Positions 43,710 through 55,809 of a DNA stretch of 64,000 nt are shown here, in pieces. The notes under the pieces were generated by a model that saw nothing but the letters and a program-made list of their open reading frames with translations, had not been told where the DNA came from and did no database searches. The translations under genes were made by a program, and so were the position numbers. The stretch comes from Eleusine coracana subsp. coracana (lineage: Eukaryota; Streptophyta; Magnoliopsida; Poales; Poaceae), in NCBI GenBank assembly GCA_032690845.1, contig CM064427.1:16503501-16567500 (forward strand). Reading direction: 5' to 3'. Each line of letters opens with the position of its first letter. Positions within the stretch are counted from its first letter, which is position 1.

Positions 43710-46597
43710 TGTCACAGAACCACCTTACCACGGAGACAATTTCGTTCCAGGATCTTTCTCGGGTGACGACACACGCTGTGATGCCCAATAGTGCAACACA
43801 TGACAAAATAATATAGCTGCAACAAGAACATATATAGAGTACACAGTTTTACATAAATCTAAATTTAAGTTACAGATCAGAGTTTAAAAGCGGAAGTGAA
43901 ATAGTTCAGTAGTAAATGAAATGGTTCGATGAAATACTTAAGATACCACCATGCTCTCACGACGATACATAGAAGTAGATCCGGTCTTGATGAGTGTCAT
44001 CCCCATGACACTGTACCGGCAAGCAACAGGGTACTCATCATATGGACCGCAGGGTTCCCACTCGACATTCCAAAAGTCAGGAAACTGGTCATCCTGATCA
44101 TCTGAAAAAAAAAACCCACAAAGAGCTACGCCCTGAGTAACTAATTTACTCAGCAAGACTGACCTGTCAATATGGTCATATACAGCCAACTCCTAGATAT
44201 GCACAGGCCAAGGTAGGATTTATGTTGCCAAAAAGCCAGCCTAAGAGTGGATCCTTGTTTTTCAAGTTTTAGCATCAAGCTAAGTTGCCATATAGAGTAA
44301 TAAATTTAGTTTGCACTAAAACTACAACAATCATGGTTGCAATACAATTAGAACAATTCCTTACAGCAGTATTGAACCCATCCATCATATTAATGGCTTC
44401 CATCAACGCTCCGGAGCAGCGATCAAGTGGTACTCATTATTGTGAGGGGCCGCGACTCGAATCGATTTACATCTTGCAGGAGAAACCCAAATACACGGCG
44501 CATATACACTCCAAGGAGTCACATATGACAACCTTTCATGAGATACAATAGGGTCGGTCCGGGTCCTACTCTTCCCGAGTACACGTCTCCCCAAGCGATG
44601 CTCCCGTCGAAGCCATCCATGGGTAGCCCATGCACTCTCCCTTCCAACACATACCCCATTCTACCATAACCATCTTCATCACCAAAAGAAGAGTGAGGTA
44701 TCGTCCAACCACTGTGGAAATCAAGCTACATCAGTTTACTAGTGCCCATATCACTAGCATGCATTTGGTACTGTTCAAACTTGATCCCATAGGACCGAAC
44801 ACCAGGAGTAGCCTTAGGTGACTCGGACGGGGCTACCTCCTTGAAGACAAGTTATCCTTGCTTTTCCACCTAGTTGCCCGTCCGGTCTTCGTTGTTATCC
44901 CATCCAAACTTTCTTTCAGTCAATATCATTCCCTAGTGATAATATTTCTTGTTCTACGAGTGGTCTCCATCCCACTCGATAACTAGTCGTCCTAAATTAA
45001 GCAGAGCGACTACCGTCCTAAGGCTATCATCGGGTAAAGGAAACCTACTGCAAAGGAAACCTGAAGTATCACATAGACTTAATTAGGACAATATGGATCC
45101 TATAAGGTGATGAAATAAATCTAGCATGTTTTGGAGATCAATCGCATATGGGTTATTTACTATAATTAGGAAATACCAGGAGTGATTTATTTCCCAAGTT
45201 TGACTTATATCTATAGAGCCATAAATTTTTCATTAATTAATACAAGGCAAACAACTAAATAATTAATTGTGACTAAATTACAGAGAAATATCATAAGCCT
45301 TATTTCAGGATGGTTAGGCATTGATAACTTATAATTTACTAGCTCCCTAAGTTTATTTATAATTTTATTAGTGTTTTTCCTATTTATTTTTTTCCTGTAA
45401 AAATATTAATCATGTCAAGGTTTTATCATTTTTCTACAATAGTACACATCCACAGTACCCTAGAGAAATTTTCCTAGCCCCAAAATTCATAGTATTTATT
45501 TTTCTATGCATTTTTCAATTCCAGCCGAGTTTTTGGGAATAAAATTTCCAAAAGAAAATGGATTGAAATCCATCTCTCTCGCGCGCGCGAGGCTGGCTCA
45601 CCAGAATGCGGCGGTGATGGCCGACGGGCTCGCCGCAACCCACTGTGGGCCTCGGCTCGAGTTGACGACACAGGGTAAAACGCTCCTCTCCTCGGGGCGC
45701 CCCTGATGGAGTGGACGGTGACACCTGGCGGTGGCCGGAAAGGGGGTCCCGACGGCGACGGGGACGGGGCAAGGGTCGGCGATGGCTCGCGTGGCGAGGG
45801 ACAAGGGAGAAAGGTTTGGGTCTTTCCTGAGAGCTTCAACAGGGTGAGGAGCAGGTTGGCGCGGGGTTGGACTGAGACGGGGAAGATCGGAGGGTGTCGT
45901 TCGCCGACGAGGATCTGTGCATGAACGCGGTCAAGAGGGGGGGTGCGAGAACACGGTTAAGCTTCCCGTGTGAGGAATTGAGTCCCGGCTCACCGTGGAC
46001 GATTCACGATGCAGAGGAATGGCCGGTGCGGAAGCTGTCGGTGTCGAGGAAGAACCGCGTCGATTGACCAATGCCGCACAGGGAACAACGAGGCGGTGGT
46101 GTCGAGGCCCTCATGACATCCAAGCGTCATCTCCCTTAGCTTGGCTCGCCCTTAGGTGGACTGCAGCGGTCGGGCGACACAGACGCAGCGGCGGCGTTGA
46201 GCTTGGTTGAGCAGAGAAAAAGGGGAGCACGAGAGAGGAAAATGGGCAGGAGGGGTTCGGACAATGGGCAGACAGGAGGGATGTCGGGGTGGGGGTGGGG
46301 GCGTCAATTCGCTCAGGAGCCGCTCCGGCCCATCGTCAATGCCGACGCGGCATACGGGTAGGCGGGAGAGTGGGCGGTGCCGGGGTGTGTTTATTTGGGG
46401 TCGTTGACGGGTGGGCCCCATGGGGATTTTTATTTTTCATTTATTTTCTAAACCCGACAGCCAATTGCATTTGACATTTTTGTGGTAATTATTTGGAAAC
46501 CGACCAAGGCAAGCCAAAAATATGGCAGGCTCCTCATATTGTGCTGGATTTTATAAAAATGCTAACTATCATTAGTTCCAAGTAAAATTTAAATAGG
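43710..46597 (-). repeat. 5' LTR of chromovirus B, truncated and internally deleted
   Basis: Aligns with 34527-37858 of the 3' LTR, ending abruptly after AAATTTAAATAGGA at 46597, where Athila coding sequence follows. An internal deletion near 45055 removes about 0.4 kb. Confidence 0.9.
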
Positions 46598-47480
46598 ATG
46601 TAAGTCATTGATATGGGCGTTCCTAAGTAAACCAAGATTGTGCACAAGGCGATAAATCAGGGACGTGAATTCAAAATCTCCTACTTGTTTGATAACTTCG
46701 ACCCATTGCTTAACCATGGCTATAACAGTTGAGACTTTGATTTTATTAACCATGCAGTAGAGATGAAACATTTCATCTCCATGCACAGTTCTAACATCCT
46801 TACTGTGGAACAAAGTCATTGCCAGCCATTTATGCATACAACGCAAAGTAAGATTATGGATATCCATATTCCTAGATGATAGGGCGAGGGTATGCCCTGT
46901 TATTTCTTCCCAAAAACTGCTTTTGTTAAAACCAAAGTTTTCGGAATGAGATTCCAAAACAGCAGTAGGACAAAAACCTAGCAAATCACTGAATTGCCTC
47001 TAGGTGAGTGAGACTTTCATTCCATTGAATCGGAATGAAATCCTATCGCCTTCCCACTGAAGGGTGCATAAGAACTGATGGTAAGCAGGCGAGAGCAAGG
47101 CTCAACTACCAGAACAAAGCCATCCCATCCCACACCATGAAAGATAGAAGCAAATTCTATCCATACCTATCTTTGAAAGAAAGTCCGGATCATACGTTCG
47201 CATAGGAAAGTAAGACCGGCCGGTGACCATCCGATAGATATCACGTTCTCTCTTTCCAACCAAGTTGAGGTCGCGGTCGGTGTTGAGTCGGAGTTGAACA
47301 TTGCTGAAATCCGGTAATGGTTCCGGCTCTGTTTCCGTCAGTTCCTTAACCGGTGCGTCTTCTTCTAGCTCTTCCTCAAGACGTTAGCGACAGGAATGAG
47401 TGCTATACACCATTGAAGGTGTAGGACTTGCCCTGCCACCTTGTTCTTCAACTTGCTTAAAGCTCACTTCATCTTGTTCA
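46598..47480 (-). pseudogene. Athila env-region-like ORF, truncated
   Basis: Open frame at 46984-46598 with LALSSRNMDIHNLTLRCMHK, VHGDEMFHLYCMVN and LIYRLVHNLGLLRN, similar to the plant transposon protein that grass Athila elements carry downstream of pol. Its 3' part was removed where chromovirus B inserted. 46985-47480 continues in broken frames. Function of these proteins is unknown; an envelope role has been proposed for some Athila elements. Confidence 0.6.
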
Positions 47481-48079
47481 TCATTGCACACTTGAGGAAA
47501 CCAACTCAAGAGCAACTCGAATGGGGGTTAAGTTTAGTGAAAAACACCAAAAGAAAGTTCCGTCGAGAAACTCTTGCAAATGTGAAACCAACGTGTAAAT
47601 GCAAGTGCGAATCAAAGTAAATATTTTTGGTGGAATTTTTAGAGTCTTGAGCAATGCAAGAGCTTGGAGAAATTGGAAGCAAATGGCTAGAGCAAAGTGG
47701 AGAGGTGGAAGAAGTGAATGGAGTGAAGAACTCCCTGTCCTGGCCATTGCCTTAAATAGCAGAGCAAAGCAACAGTCATTTTGAAGAGTGGTCGTTGCCT
47801 GCTAGCCGTTGCGGCAAGTGGGGCAAGCGAGCTGTTGCTCTCTAGTCGGTCGACTAGGGGCTGGCCCCTCCGGTCCACAGCTTTGACCAGTGGGCCCTAG
47901 TGGTGGTGCCTCACAAGAGAGAAAATAAGTTTCGAAGAAAAATATTTTCAGACTTTCTGCAAATCCAAAAATTCCATTTTTATTTTTTTTTGAAATTAGG
48001 TTGGAATAGATTTCAACATGCAGTGAAAAATTAAAATATGCAAATGAAATCAAAAAGAATTTGAAAAAGGAAATATGGA
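47481..48079 (-). other. Athila internal sequence, function not recognised
   Basis: Only short frames without recognisable domains. Marks the site where reverse transcriptase and integrase are missing. Confidence 0.5.
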
Positions 48080-49247
48080 TAAATACCGTTTAACCTGTCG
48101 ATGAGGGTTCACCAGTTTTGAGTCTGGCGGACAGGACTTTCTCTGTGTCATCATTTAGCTTGTTGTCGACGCATCCTTGTCAGAAGATGAGGATGTGGAT
48201 GTCTTCTTTGACCGCCACATGTTTTTCACCTTCTTGGGTGGTGTGGATGAAGGTTTCTTCTTCACTGACTGCTTCTTTATCCAGAGCTAAGGCTTGCCTG
48301 TTGCCTTCTTTTTTTGAGCGACAAGAGTAGGGTTCTCTTGTGTCCAGATGTTCAACATAGCATCGTTTAGGCTGTCCCTTCTTGGCCCCTCCTCCAGTTT
48401 CTTAATGTCCTAAGGGTTCGGTCAGCTTTTGACTACACTCATGAGGCAGGGCTAGAACTCAAACTCTTCATCCTTGCCATTGAGGTCGAGACGGATCATT
48501 TCAGCCCCGACATCAATCTGTGCAAATGTGGTGCTCAAGAATTGCCTCCTAAGAATGAGTGGCGTGCTCTTATCGACCTCCATGTCGAGCACCACAAAAT
48601 CCACAGGGACGGAGCATCCACGGATCTCAACCAAAACTTGTTCGACAACCCCGATAGGGTACCGTATTGTTGAGTCGACAAGTTGAATCTACATTTGAGT
48701 TGGGACTAGGCATGTGAGGTCTAGCTTGTTGAAGATTGCTCTTGGCATGATGCTGACACTGGCTCCAAGGTCGCACAATGCTTGCTCGAAGAATTCTATC
48801 ACTATCGAACATGAGATCATCGGGCTCCGTGGATCACCTTCAATCACTAGGATGATATTCAACTCATCCTCTTCATCATTTCCTGCATGGTTAGTATACG
48901 ACGGGCTATAAGTGGGATTACCCACAAGCATCACCGCATCAACATTTTCTATGGTAGATTCGGGTTGCCTTGAAATTTTCCCACGGTCCAAAGTAGGCAA
49001 AGCAACGACTATTTGAGCTAGTTGAGTTTCAAACATTTTATTAAAACTAAGATGGCTCTTAAGAGTAGAAGAAAGGCCTTCTAACTTAGCATTAATGCTT
49101 TCTAAGTTCTTTTTAGTAGAGGCAGACTTTTTACTATAGTTTTCATTAATTTTAGTTTGACCTAAGACAAGATCTTTCAAGGAAGGTTGGTTAGGATTGA
49201 ACGAATTATTGAAATAACCATTGTTACCTCCTTGATAGGGGCGTGGT
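48080..49247 (-). pseudogene. Athila gag C-terminus and aspartic protease, degenerate
   Basis: Begins in a Gly/Asn-rich segment (GGNNGYFNN) before MKDLVLGQ, then a coiled stretch NYSKKSASTKKNLESINAKL and FETQLAQIV. The retropepsin-like active site is CDLGASVSIMP, the DLGAS form usual in Athila. Downstream RYPIGVVEQVLVEI and VPVDFVVLDMEVD continue the protease fold, after a TAG at about 48686. Ends in charged linker sequence. The Gly/Asn-rich part is cut by the solo LTR at 49248. Confidence 0.82.
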
Positions 49248-50706
49248 TATTGGCGATCCTTAAGCCTAACAGAGAAATACACAAGCATATGGATGCCGAT
49301 GTAGCCTTCACCTAGGATTATTCCAAGGAGTCGAATCCATAGGGAATGAGAAGTGAAATTCTATCCAAATCCAACTCTGGTGAGCAAAGGAGAGGAATAA
49401 CAATGGTTGAGAGGAGAATAGGTTCTATAGAGAGAAGAGGTCCTCGGGCTAGGTAATCTAATGTAATAAACTCCTGCTAAGTAATTTAATGAGATCCTAT
49501 TTCAATTTATCTGCTTTGAGACACGAAAACAATCCACTAATAAGGGTCAGTAACTAACCTCATGTACTAGTGGGTACGCTATCGCTAGACAACCTTGCTT
49601 GAGAGTTCCCGAATGTGGTGGATTACAATATTTGACGGACAGGGCTGTCACCACCTGCCGCCTACCACACAGCCTGTGGAGACGAAATTCCCGGCTCCCT
49701 CCCTGACTTCTACCTCTCACTCTCACTCCCTCTTTTCATACGTTTCTACACCGTGGTGCTTGTTGTTCTCCTCTTCAATTATTGATCTTCTTCTGCTAAA
49801 TTTCCCCTCTATTTATAGGTGGTGATGGGCCGAGAGGCATTTGTAGGTGGAGTGGAGTTGGTAGGCCGAAGTCGGTCTGCCGGGCGGCAGGCAAGGCCCG
49901 GTGACCACGTGTGCCGGGCGGCCGCGCATGTCGGGCGGCATGCACCACCGAGTGGTGAGCAAAGCCGGGCGGCCCTTGGATTGTTTGAAATCGACTGACC
50001 GTCTCCCGATGGCTTGGATTGGGTCCCGAAGGTGGTTGTTGGGTCAGTTTCCATCGACTCTTCATTTTGGGGCCGGTAGGCTTCATGGGCCTCATGGACT
50101 GGCAACCCTGGGTGGCAACACGAGGCTGGGCGACAGCCCATGCCGGGCGGCGGCCTTGGCCGGGTGCCGACCCTTGCCGGGTTACCCCTTGACTTCTCCC
50201 GGTTAGGCCACTTGACAATCTTGTCTTCTTCACCATATTTCACGTCTCTTAGTCCGGGAGGAGAAAATGGCTTCTTGGTGGAATATTTCAGAGTCGGTCG
50301 GGTGCTGATTTCAGCCATAAATGACCCTGTCGGTCGGGTCCTAATTTCAGCCATAAATGACCCTGTCGACCGGGTCCTGATTTCAGCCGTAAAGGACCTT
50401 GTCGGCCAGGTCATGATTTCAGCCGTAAACGACCCTGTCGGTCGTGTCCTGATTTCAGCTATAAATGACCCTGTCGGTCGGGTCCTGATTTCAGCCATAA
50501 ACGACCCTGTCGGCTGTCAGGAAACGGCTGTTTCACAAACATGATCGGCTGACGGGGTATTTTCACATGTTTTTGCATATTTTGACCCTGTAGCACCTAC
50601 AACCACATATTTCACCAAAACAGGTTATTTCCATTGCATTATTAGTTAAGATCCACCTTTTTATGGTAAATGGGTAGTCAAAATAGGGAATTTACGACTA
50701 CCAATA
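49248..50706 (-). mobile_element. Solo LTR (Athila-related) with TATTGG...CCAATA ends
   Basis: 1459-bp insertion in Athila gag flanked by a perfect GTGGT duplication (49243-49247, 50707-50711). Ends are TATTGG and CCAATA rather than TG...CA. It contains the GGGCTGTCACCACCTG tract also found in the Athila LTRs and a minus-strand TATA box (CCTATAAATAGA, 49807-49818), so it is an LTR reading leftwards. No internal region remains, implying LTR-LTR recombination. Confidence 0.8.
50289..50515. repeat. 36-bp minisatellite, about six copies, in the solo LTR
   Basis: Unit GACCCTGTCGGTCGGGTCCT followed by GATTTCAGCCATAAAT, with scattered changes. As 36 is a multiple of three, open frames with a 12-residue repeat arise by chance. 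Confidence 0.9.
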
Positions 50707-50711
50707 GTGGT

Positions 50712-51725
50712 TGCCACCCCTCACCTCCTTGAGGGCGATACCCGTTGCTCACGAACGCAGCCTCCTCATGAACCTCTGGGCAATCATTTTTTGAATGTCT
50801 CGTGTTGCCATAGACCTCACATGCCATGTGATGGTCCAGAGCTTATACTATGCCCTTTAGGCTTGGGTCGTCATGGACGTCGAGTCGCTTCAAGATAAGG
50901 TCCACTTTCATGCCAAGAATGTTTGTCTTCTTGACGGTGTGCATGCCTCACGCATGTGGCTGGAGTCGCTCATCATTCCAACCTTGATTGGGGACCATCT
51001 TCTCAATTAACTCAGTCGCCAGCTTGACGGTGAGTGAGAAGAAGGCTCCTCCAGTGGTGGCATCAATGTGTTGATGGCTTGAGGTCGTCAGTCCATTGTA
51101 GAAGTTCTGGATAACAAGCCACTTATCCATTCCATGATGGGGATAGACCCGGATGTACTCCCATGCTTCTGGTATTGTTTCTCCAGCCGCCTACTAGAAG
51201 CTTGAAATTCTTCCCCGTAGAGAGTTGGTTTTACCCAACGGGAAGAACTTTGTGAGGAATGCAGTGGAGCATTTCTCCCAGGTGTTGACAGCCTCCTTGT
51301 TGGCATCGAACCACTACTTGGCTTTGCCATGCAGCGAGAGCGGGAACAAACAGAACCTAATGGCATCCGGAGTCAAGTTCCTTATGGTAGCCGGACAACT
51401 CCAAGAATTGCTACAAGTGAGCGCTGGCGTCCTCATTGGCTTTTCCACAAAATAGGCTAGCCTGCACCATCGTGATCAGACTGGTCTTGATCTCAAAGTT
51501 TCCGTCCCCGATGTCAATCTTGGGCCTAGTGAGCACGTTACTCGTAGAGGGAGTTGAGTAGTCTTTGAGAGCCTTCTCAGCCATTGGCTCAGATCTTGGT
51601 AATGCGATGGTGACTGGTTCATCTGCTGGCTTAGAGTGTCGAGGAGAAGAGACATTAAGTTTACTTTTCCTTAAAACTCTTTCTGGATTCTTGATGAAGT
51701 TCTTAGGCATATCGAAACCGGTCAT
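50712..51725 (-). pseudogene. Athila gag, N-terminal and capsid part, degenerate
   Basis: Starts MTGFDMPKNF at 51725 with a basic segment, then FEIKTSLITMVQASLFCG, HLQQFLELS-type sequence, WFDANKEAVNTWEKCSTAFL, and FYNGLTTSSHQHIDATTGGAFFSLT, the retrotransposon gag pattern of Athila. Stops in AK*WFD and SSF*QAA and frameshifts break it. Continues beyond the solo LTR at 49247. Confidence 0.82.
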
Positions 51726-51845
51726 GCACTACCCAGTTTTCAAACCAAAAGGCAGAAAACATACAAGTTTAGCCTGCTTAAGCTATGACTACCATTCAAT
51801 TGATATGCTTACGTTATTATTAACAATATATATTTGTCTATGCCT

Positions 51846-51863
51846 TCCCCGGCAACAGCGCTA
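51846..51863 (-). other. Primer-site-like motif 1 (tRNA-Asp type) of the Athila element
   Basis: Minus-strand TAGCGCTGTTGCCGGGGA, two changes from TGGCGCCGTTGCCGGGGA, the tRNA-Asp complement used by Athila. It follows a second LTR-end-like sequence. Confidence 0.6.
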
Positions 51864-51916
51864 GAAATGCTTGTTGATACTTGCTAACGTTTACTAAGTT
51901 ACATCAATATAATCAT

Positions 51917-51932
51917 CCCCGACTAGGCGCCA
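51917..51932 (-). other. Primer-site-like motif 2 next to the Athila 5' LTR
   Basis: Minus-strand TGGCGCCTAGTCGGGG, four bases from the LTR end that matches the 3' LTR boundary. Confidence 0.6.
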
Positions 51933-51936
51933 GAAA

Positions 51937-53556
51937 TGCTTGTGGCACTTCTTAACATCTCACCAGATATAATTGTAGGAATGCACTTAAGTGTCAATAT
52001 AGTAAGATCCGCAAGCGCACGGATAATACCATTGTAGCATTACACTATTTAATTGCTCTAATAGCTTGTCATTTATAGTTCTACCAAAGGAAGGCTATAG
52101 CATAAATTTATGATTGCTAATAGTAATGTAGTCATAAAGATTGGTATGAGTATTCAGAGTTCATACAGGGGTAAGTATAATAAATAGGATAAGGGTAGTG
52201 TAACACACAAAGCAATCATTCCTAAGGATAAATACTGATCCTAAGTCACTAGGGAGTTTTAGTTAGGCAAGTAAAGCTATATCTCTAATGTTAGTCTACC
52301 TATATAGTTACTTAGTCAAACAATTATATGCAACATTATACTAGTCATAGTCTAATGCGTTCAACACTTCGTGTACGGATTCATGCCCGGCATACACAAG
52401 GCAACTCCGTCTTGGACACACATCATAACTGAACATGGAGGAGTACAATGGACAAATAGGGCTGTCACCACCTACTGCCTACCTCTACAAACCATGGATT
52501 ACGAGGTGATCAATACTACCTAGCCATCTAAGCACCGTGCTTACACATATAAGTAGAATTCTAGCATCGATCGAACACTAGAATCACCATTCATATTAAG
52601 AAATTCTAAAGCATTCATCACTCTAACCAACGGATTAAAAAGTTATGACCTAAGCAATTGCAATCCTAATAAGATATCAAACCCATGTTGAATCATCACA
52701 ACTAGAATAAAGTACAACTAGCATTATAATATTTAGACAATAGTCATGGTATATGACAATAAGGTAGCAAGTCTATATCATCATGAAAGTATAAAGTCCT
52801 ATGACACGAATATGATATATAACCAAACAAGGAACACATATTAGAGGCATAACTATATGGACGAACTATATTACTTGAATAGAACAATGTCATAATAATA
52901 ATATAAAAGAATAAATTTAAAGATACAAGAGTCATACCAATACTCCTATGACTTGGAGACTTGAGCAAGGCTCCTCCTACACTGAACTCCACTAGGACTA
53001 GGAAACTACAAAGTGAAAGAAGGAAATGACTAGCTCTTGAGTGTGTGTGTGTGTTGGACTGAATCTATCCCCTTCTATTTATAGGGGGGATAAGTTGGTA
53101 CTGAGGAGTAACCACCACGAAACTTCCATGCACCGACCTTTGAAAGGAGCTCAGGAGTTGACACATAGAGGCCCGCCCGAAATAGGCTCAAGACCTGGTC
53201 GGCCAAATAGGCCCCTAGGTCGGCTGACCTGGGAGTGGGCCCCTTGAGGTGTGCTTCCTCAGGGTGACTGGTAGGAGGGCCATCTTCTAAATTAAGTCGG
53301 TGTTCTCTGGAGGAATTTCGTGAAGCCATGTATGCAATCCGAGGGAAGTCGAGTTGGCACCGTCTCATGGGTCGGAACAGTGTTATCCCGGATTGTGCTC
53401 CATTTCTCCACATATAATGTATCAAATCCCTACATGCACATAGTTCTCCAAGCACAAGTAGGATCTTATTATTCCTAACTAACATGCAAGTATGAAATGC
53501 TAAGTCTTCCTAGTTTTATAGGTATATGGACGGTCGGAATTGGTATGTAATGATCA
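51937..53556 (-). repeat. Athila 5' LTR (right copy, 1620 bp)
   Basis: Matches 31651-33241. Minus-strand TATA box at 53075-53085. Outer end borders AGCAA and the resumed Tat gag. Confidence 0.9.
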
Positions 53557-54815
53557 GCAACAGATGTGCGCTCAACCCTGAGAGCACGGTGCTATTAGGA
53601 GGATGAGGTGAAAAAGGAGCGAGCCCATCATACCTGTCATGGTGGGCGCTATGACAACAAAGAGGATAGGAGCAGAAGCCCCGACTGCCCAGGTCCGCAG
53701 GTCTTCAGCTCTCACATCCAAGGAGCTATGTTCCCCCAACATTTTTGACACCCGACTACAATCACGAAGTACGCGGAGGAGATGAACTTGAGCCTTTGGC
53801 TCGAGGACTACCGCCTCGCATGCCAGGCGGGTGGGGCCATCGATGACTATGCCATCATCTGCAAACTGCCACGGACCAGATTCAAAGCTGGTTCGACCTG
53901 CGGGAAATCTTCATCGGCAACTTCCAGGGCATGTACGCCCGACCAGACAATCCTTAGGATCTGAATATATGCCAATAGAAGCCCGGAGAAACCTTACACC
54001 AGTACATTAGACATTTCTTCAAATACTGCAATGAGTTACCAAACATCTACAACACTGATGTTGTTGGCGTATTCCTCTCGGGAACAACCTCTGAGGCACT
54101 CATTCACGAGCTAGGGCGCAAGTGCCCTCGAACGGCTCAAGAACTCCTCGACATCGCTCCGATGAGGAGTGCGTAGGACCATCCTCAACCACGCCCCAAA
54201 AAGCAAGGGAGAGGGCAAGCATAACAAGGGCACCTCTGAACGACCTAAGAAGAAGAAAAACAAGTCGCGGTCGAACCGCGATCCGCTCATGGAAGCGACA
54301 GACCAAAAAATGGCTAAGGCCCCAGCCGGAGAAGAGGCCCCTAATTACTTCTAGAAGAAGTGGAGCGGCCTGTGCCCCAACCACAAGTTCCCTGTCAAGC
54401 ATCTCTTGAAGGATTGCTCCTTGATCAAGAAATTTGTCACGGAGGACACAAAGAAGGGAATCCTGAAGAAGAAGACGAATTCAGCATCGAAAGACATCTG
54501 GGACTATGAGGATGACAGCGAGGAGTGGTTCTCGAGCACCAACGCCTTCCTCATGATTTTTGCAGGCACCAAGGCTCGTGTGGGTCGATGCTCAGCCAAG
54601 GTTGAGCAACGCGAAGTCTTCACGGCTGAGCCCGCAAACCCCACATTCCTCATGTGGTCAGAGCAACCGACCACTCAGACCACCCGAGCCATGTGCCACG
54701 ACTAGGCCGATACCTGCCCATGGTCAATCCCATCATGGACAAGACGCGCCTCACCAAGGTACTCATGGACGGGGGTAGCGGCCTCAACATTCTTTATGTT
54801 AGGACCCTCGATGAC
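53557..54815 (+). pseudogene. Tat gag capsid/nucleocapsid part and start of protease
   Basis: Continues the Tat gag after the Athila insertion: IQSWFDLREIFIGNFQG-like reading near 53880-53925, HQYIRHFFKYCNELPNI near 54000-54050, FLSGTTSEALIHELGRK, and a Lys/Arg-rich part. The protease begins KVLMDGGSGLNILYV at about 54757-54800, the DGGSG active site typical of Tat elements. It is cut after LDD by the LTR at 54816 and resumes at 59113. Several stops and frameshifts. Confidence 0.78.
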
Positions 54816-55352
54816 TGTTGACGGTTGTTAACTACTATTTTCGACCATCAATATTACTCAAAGTAAAGGAGGATTCAACATTCCCACCATGCATGTTAGC
54901 TAGGAATAATGAAATCCCACCATTTATGTGCATGCATGGATTATATACAAAAGGAGGGGAGATATGCCCAATGATCCGAGATAATACCATTCCAGCTAAT
55001 GGGAAAGCAATAACTAGACATCACACGGATCGATCAAGGGAGAAAGCACACCTCCGACCAATCAGAGCTCACCAATAGTGATTCCCATGGATCAAATGGC
55101 CCACCTAGAGCACCAAACCGACATACAGAAGGCCTAAGCCATGAAAGAGTCAAGGGGGGCCACCCACCAGTGTGCCCGAATAGCCGGGGGGCCATTAGGC
55201 CCTACCCCTATTCGGCCAAACGAGCCATTTTGGCCAAACAAGGAGTGGGCCAATGGGGCCTATCTTCCTATGGCAGTCTCCCACCGACTCTCCAAAGGCG
55301 GATGTCCCCCTTAGGGCGGGAGTTACCGACCTCAGAACCACCTTTGGACCCT

Positions 55353-55361
55353 TATAAATAG
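55353..55361 (+). promoter_or_regulatory. TATA box in the Athila-like LTR
   Basis: TATAAATAG before AAGGGTCTG; same motif as in the other Athila-type LTRs of the window, here on the plus strand. Confidence 0.55.
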
Positions 55362-55809
55362 AAGGGTCTGACTCACTCCTTAACACACACCAAAAAGAAT
55401 TCATTCTCTAGCATTACACCTAGTGTCTATGTCCTACTGGAGTTTAGGAGAGTCTAGCATTACACTTAGTCTCTAGCATTACACAGAGGAGAGCTGTCTT
55501 GAGGTTTAGTTCTTCTCTAGTCCTCTTTTGTAAGACTTATTAAATTTATTAATATTATCTTCTTTATTCCTTATGCCTTATCCTTATACTAGTGTGATAG
55601 TCATGTGCTTTGTATATGGTTATTGCCTGGTCATGTTAGGATTTTACATGCTTCACACACCTATACCAGCCAACCTATGTCCTTATACTCGTGCAATGCA
55701 TATTGTGGATAGACACGCATTAGTCCATGACTTGTTAACCCGTAGGGTTAGAGTAATGTGTGCTATATTTTGTAGCTTGTTAATCCATAGGGTTAAAGCT
55801 ATGCATGTC

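Larger units (their letters stand above)
34527..46597 (-). mobile_element. Tekay-like chromovirus B, nested in the Athila element
   Basis: Minus-strand relative of chromovirus A: 3' LTR 34527-38160, polypurine tract, chromodomain-integrase, RNase H-RT, protease, gag, leader, primer site at 43696-43708 and 5' LTR 43710-46597. The 5' LTR lacks about 300 bp at its outer end compared with the 3' LTR and also an internal block corresponding to about 35880-36290, so the insertion has been cut since integration and no target duplication is visible. Defective: stops throughout plus altered catalytic residues in protease and integrase. Confidence 0.92.
31651..53556 (-). mobile_element. Athila-like Ty3/gypsy element, nested in the Tat gag
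   Basis: Minus-strand element: 5' LTR at right (51937-53556), gag (50712-51725), gag-protease (about 48080-49247), env-region-like ORF (46598-46984) and 3' LTR at left (31651-33241). AGCAA occurs at both outer edges (31646-31650, 53556-53560), consistent with a 5-bp target duplication though one A is shared with the LTR end. No reverse transcriptase or integrase was found, so pol is deleted. It is broken by chromovirus B and by a solo LTR. Non-autonomous remnant. Confidence 0.85.

Noticed and set aside
50289..50515. CRISPR-like array of regular repeats
   Set aside because: Head-to-tail 36-bp minisatellite without spacers, in a plant LTR.
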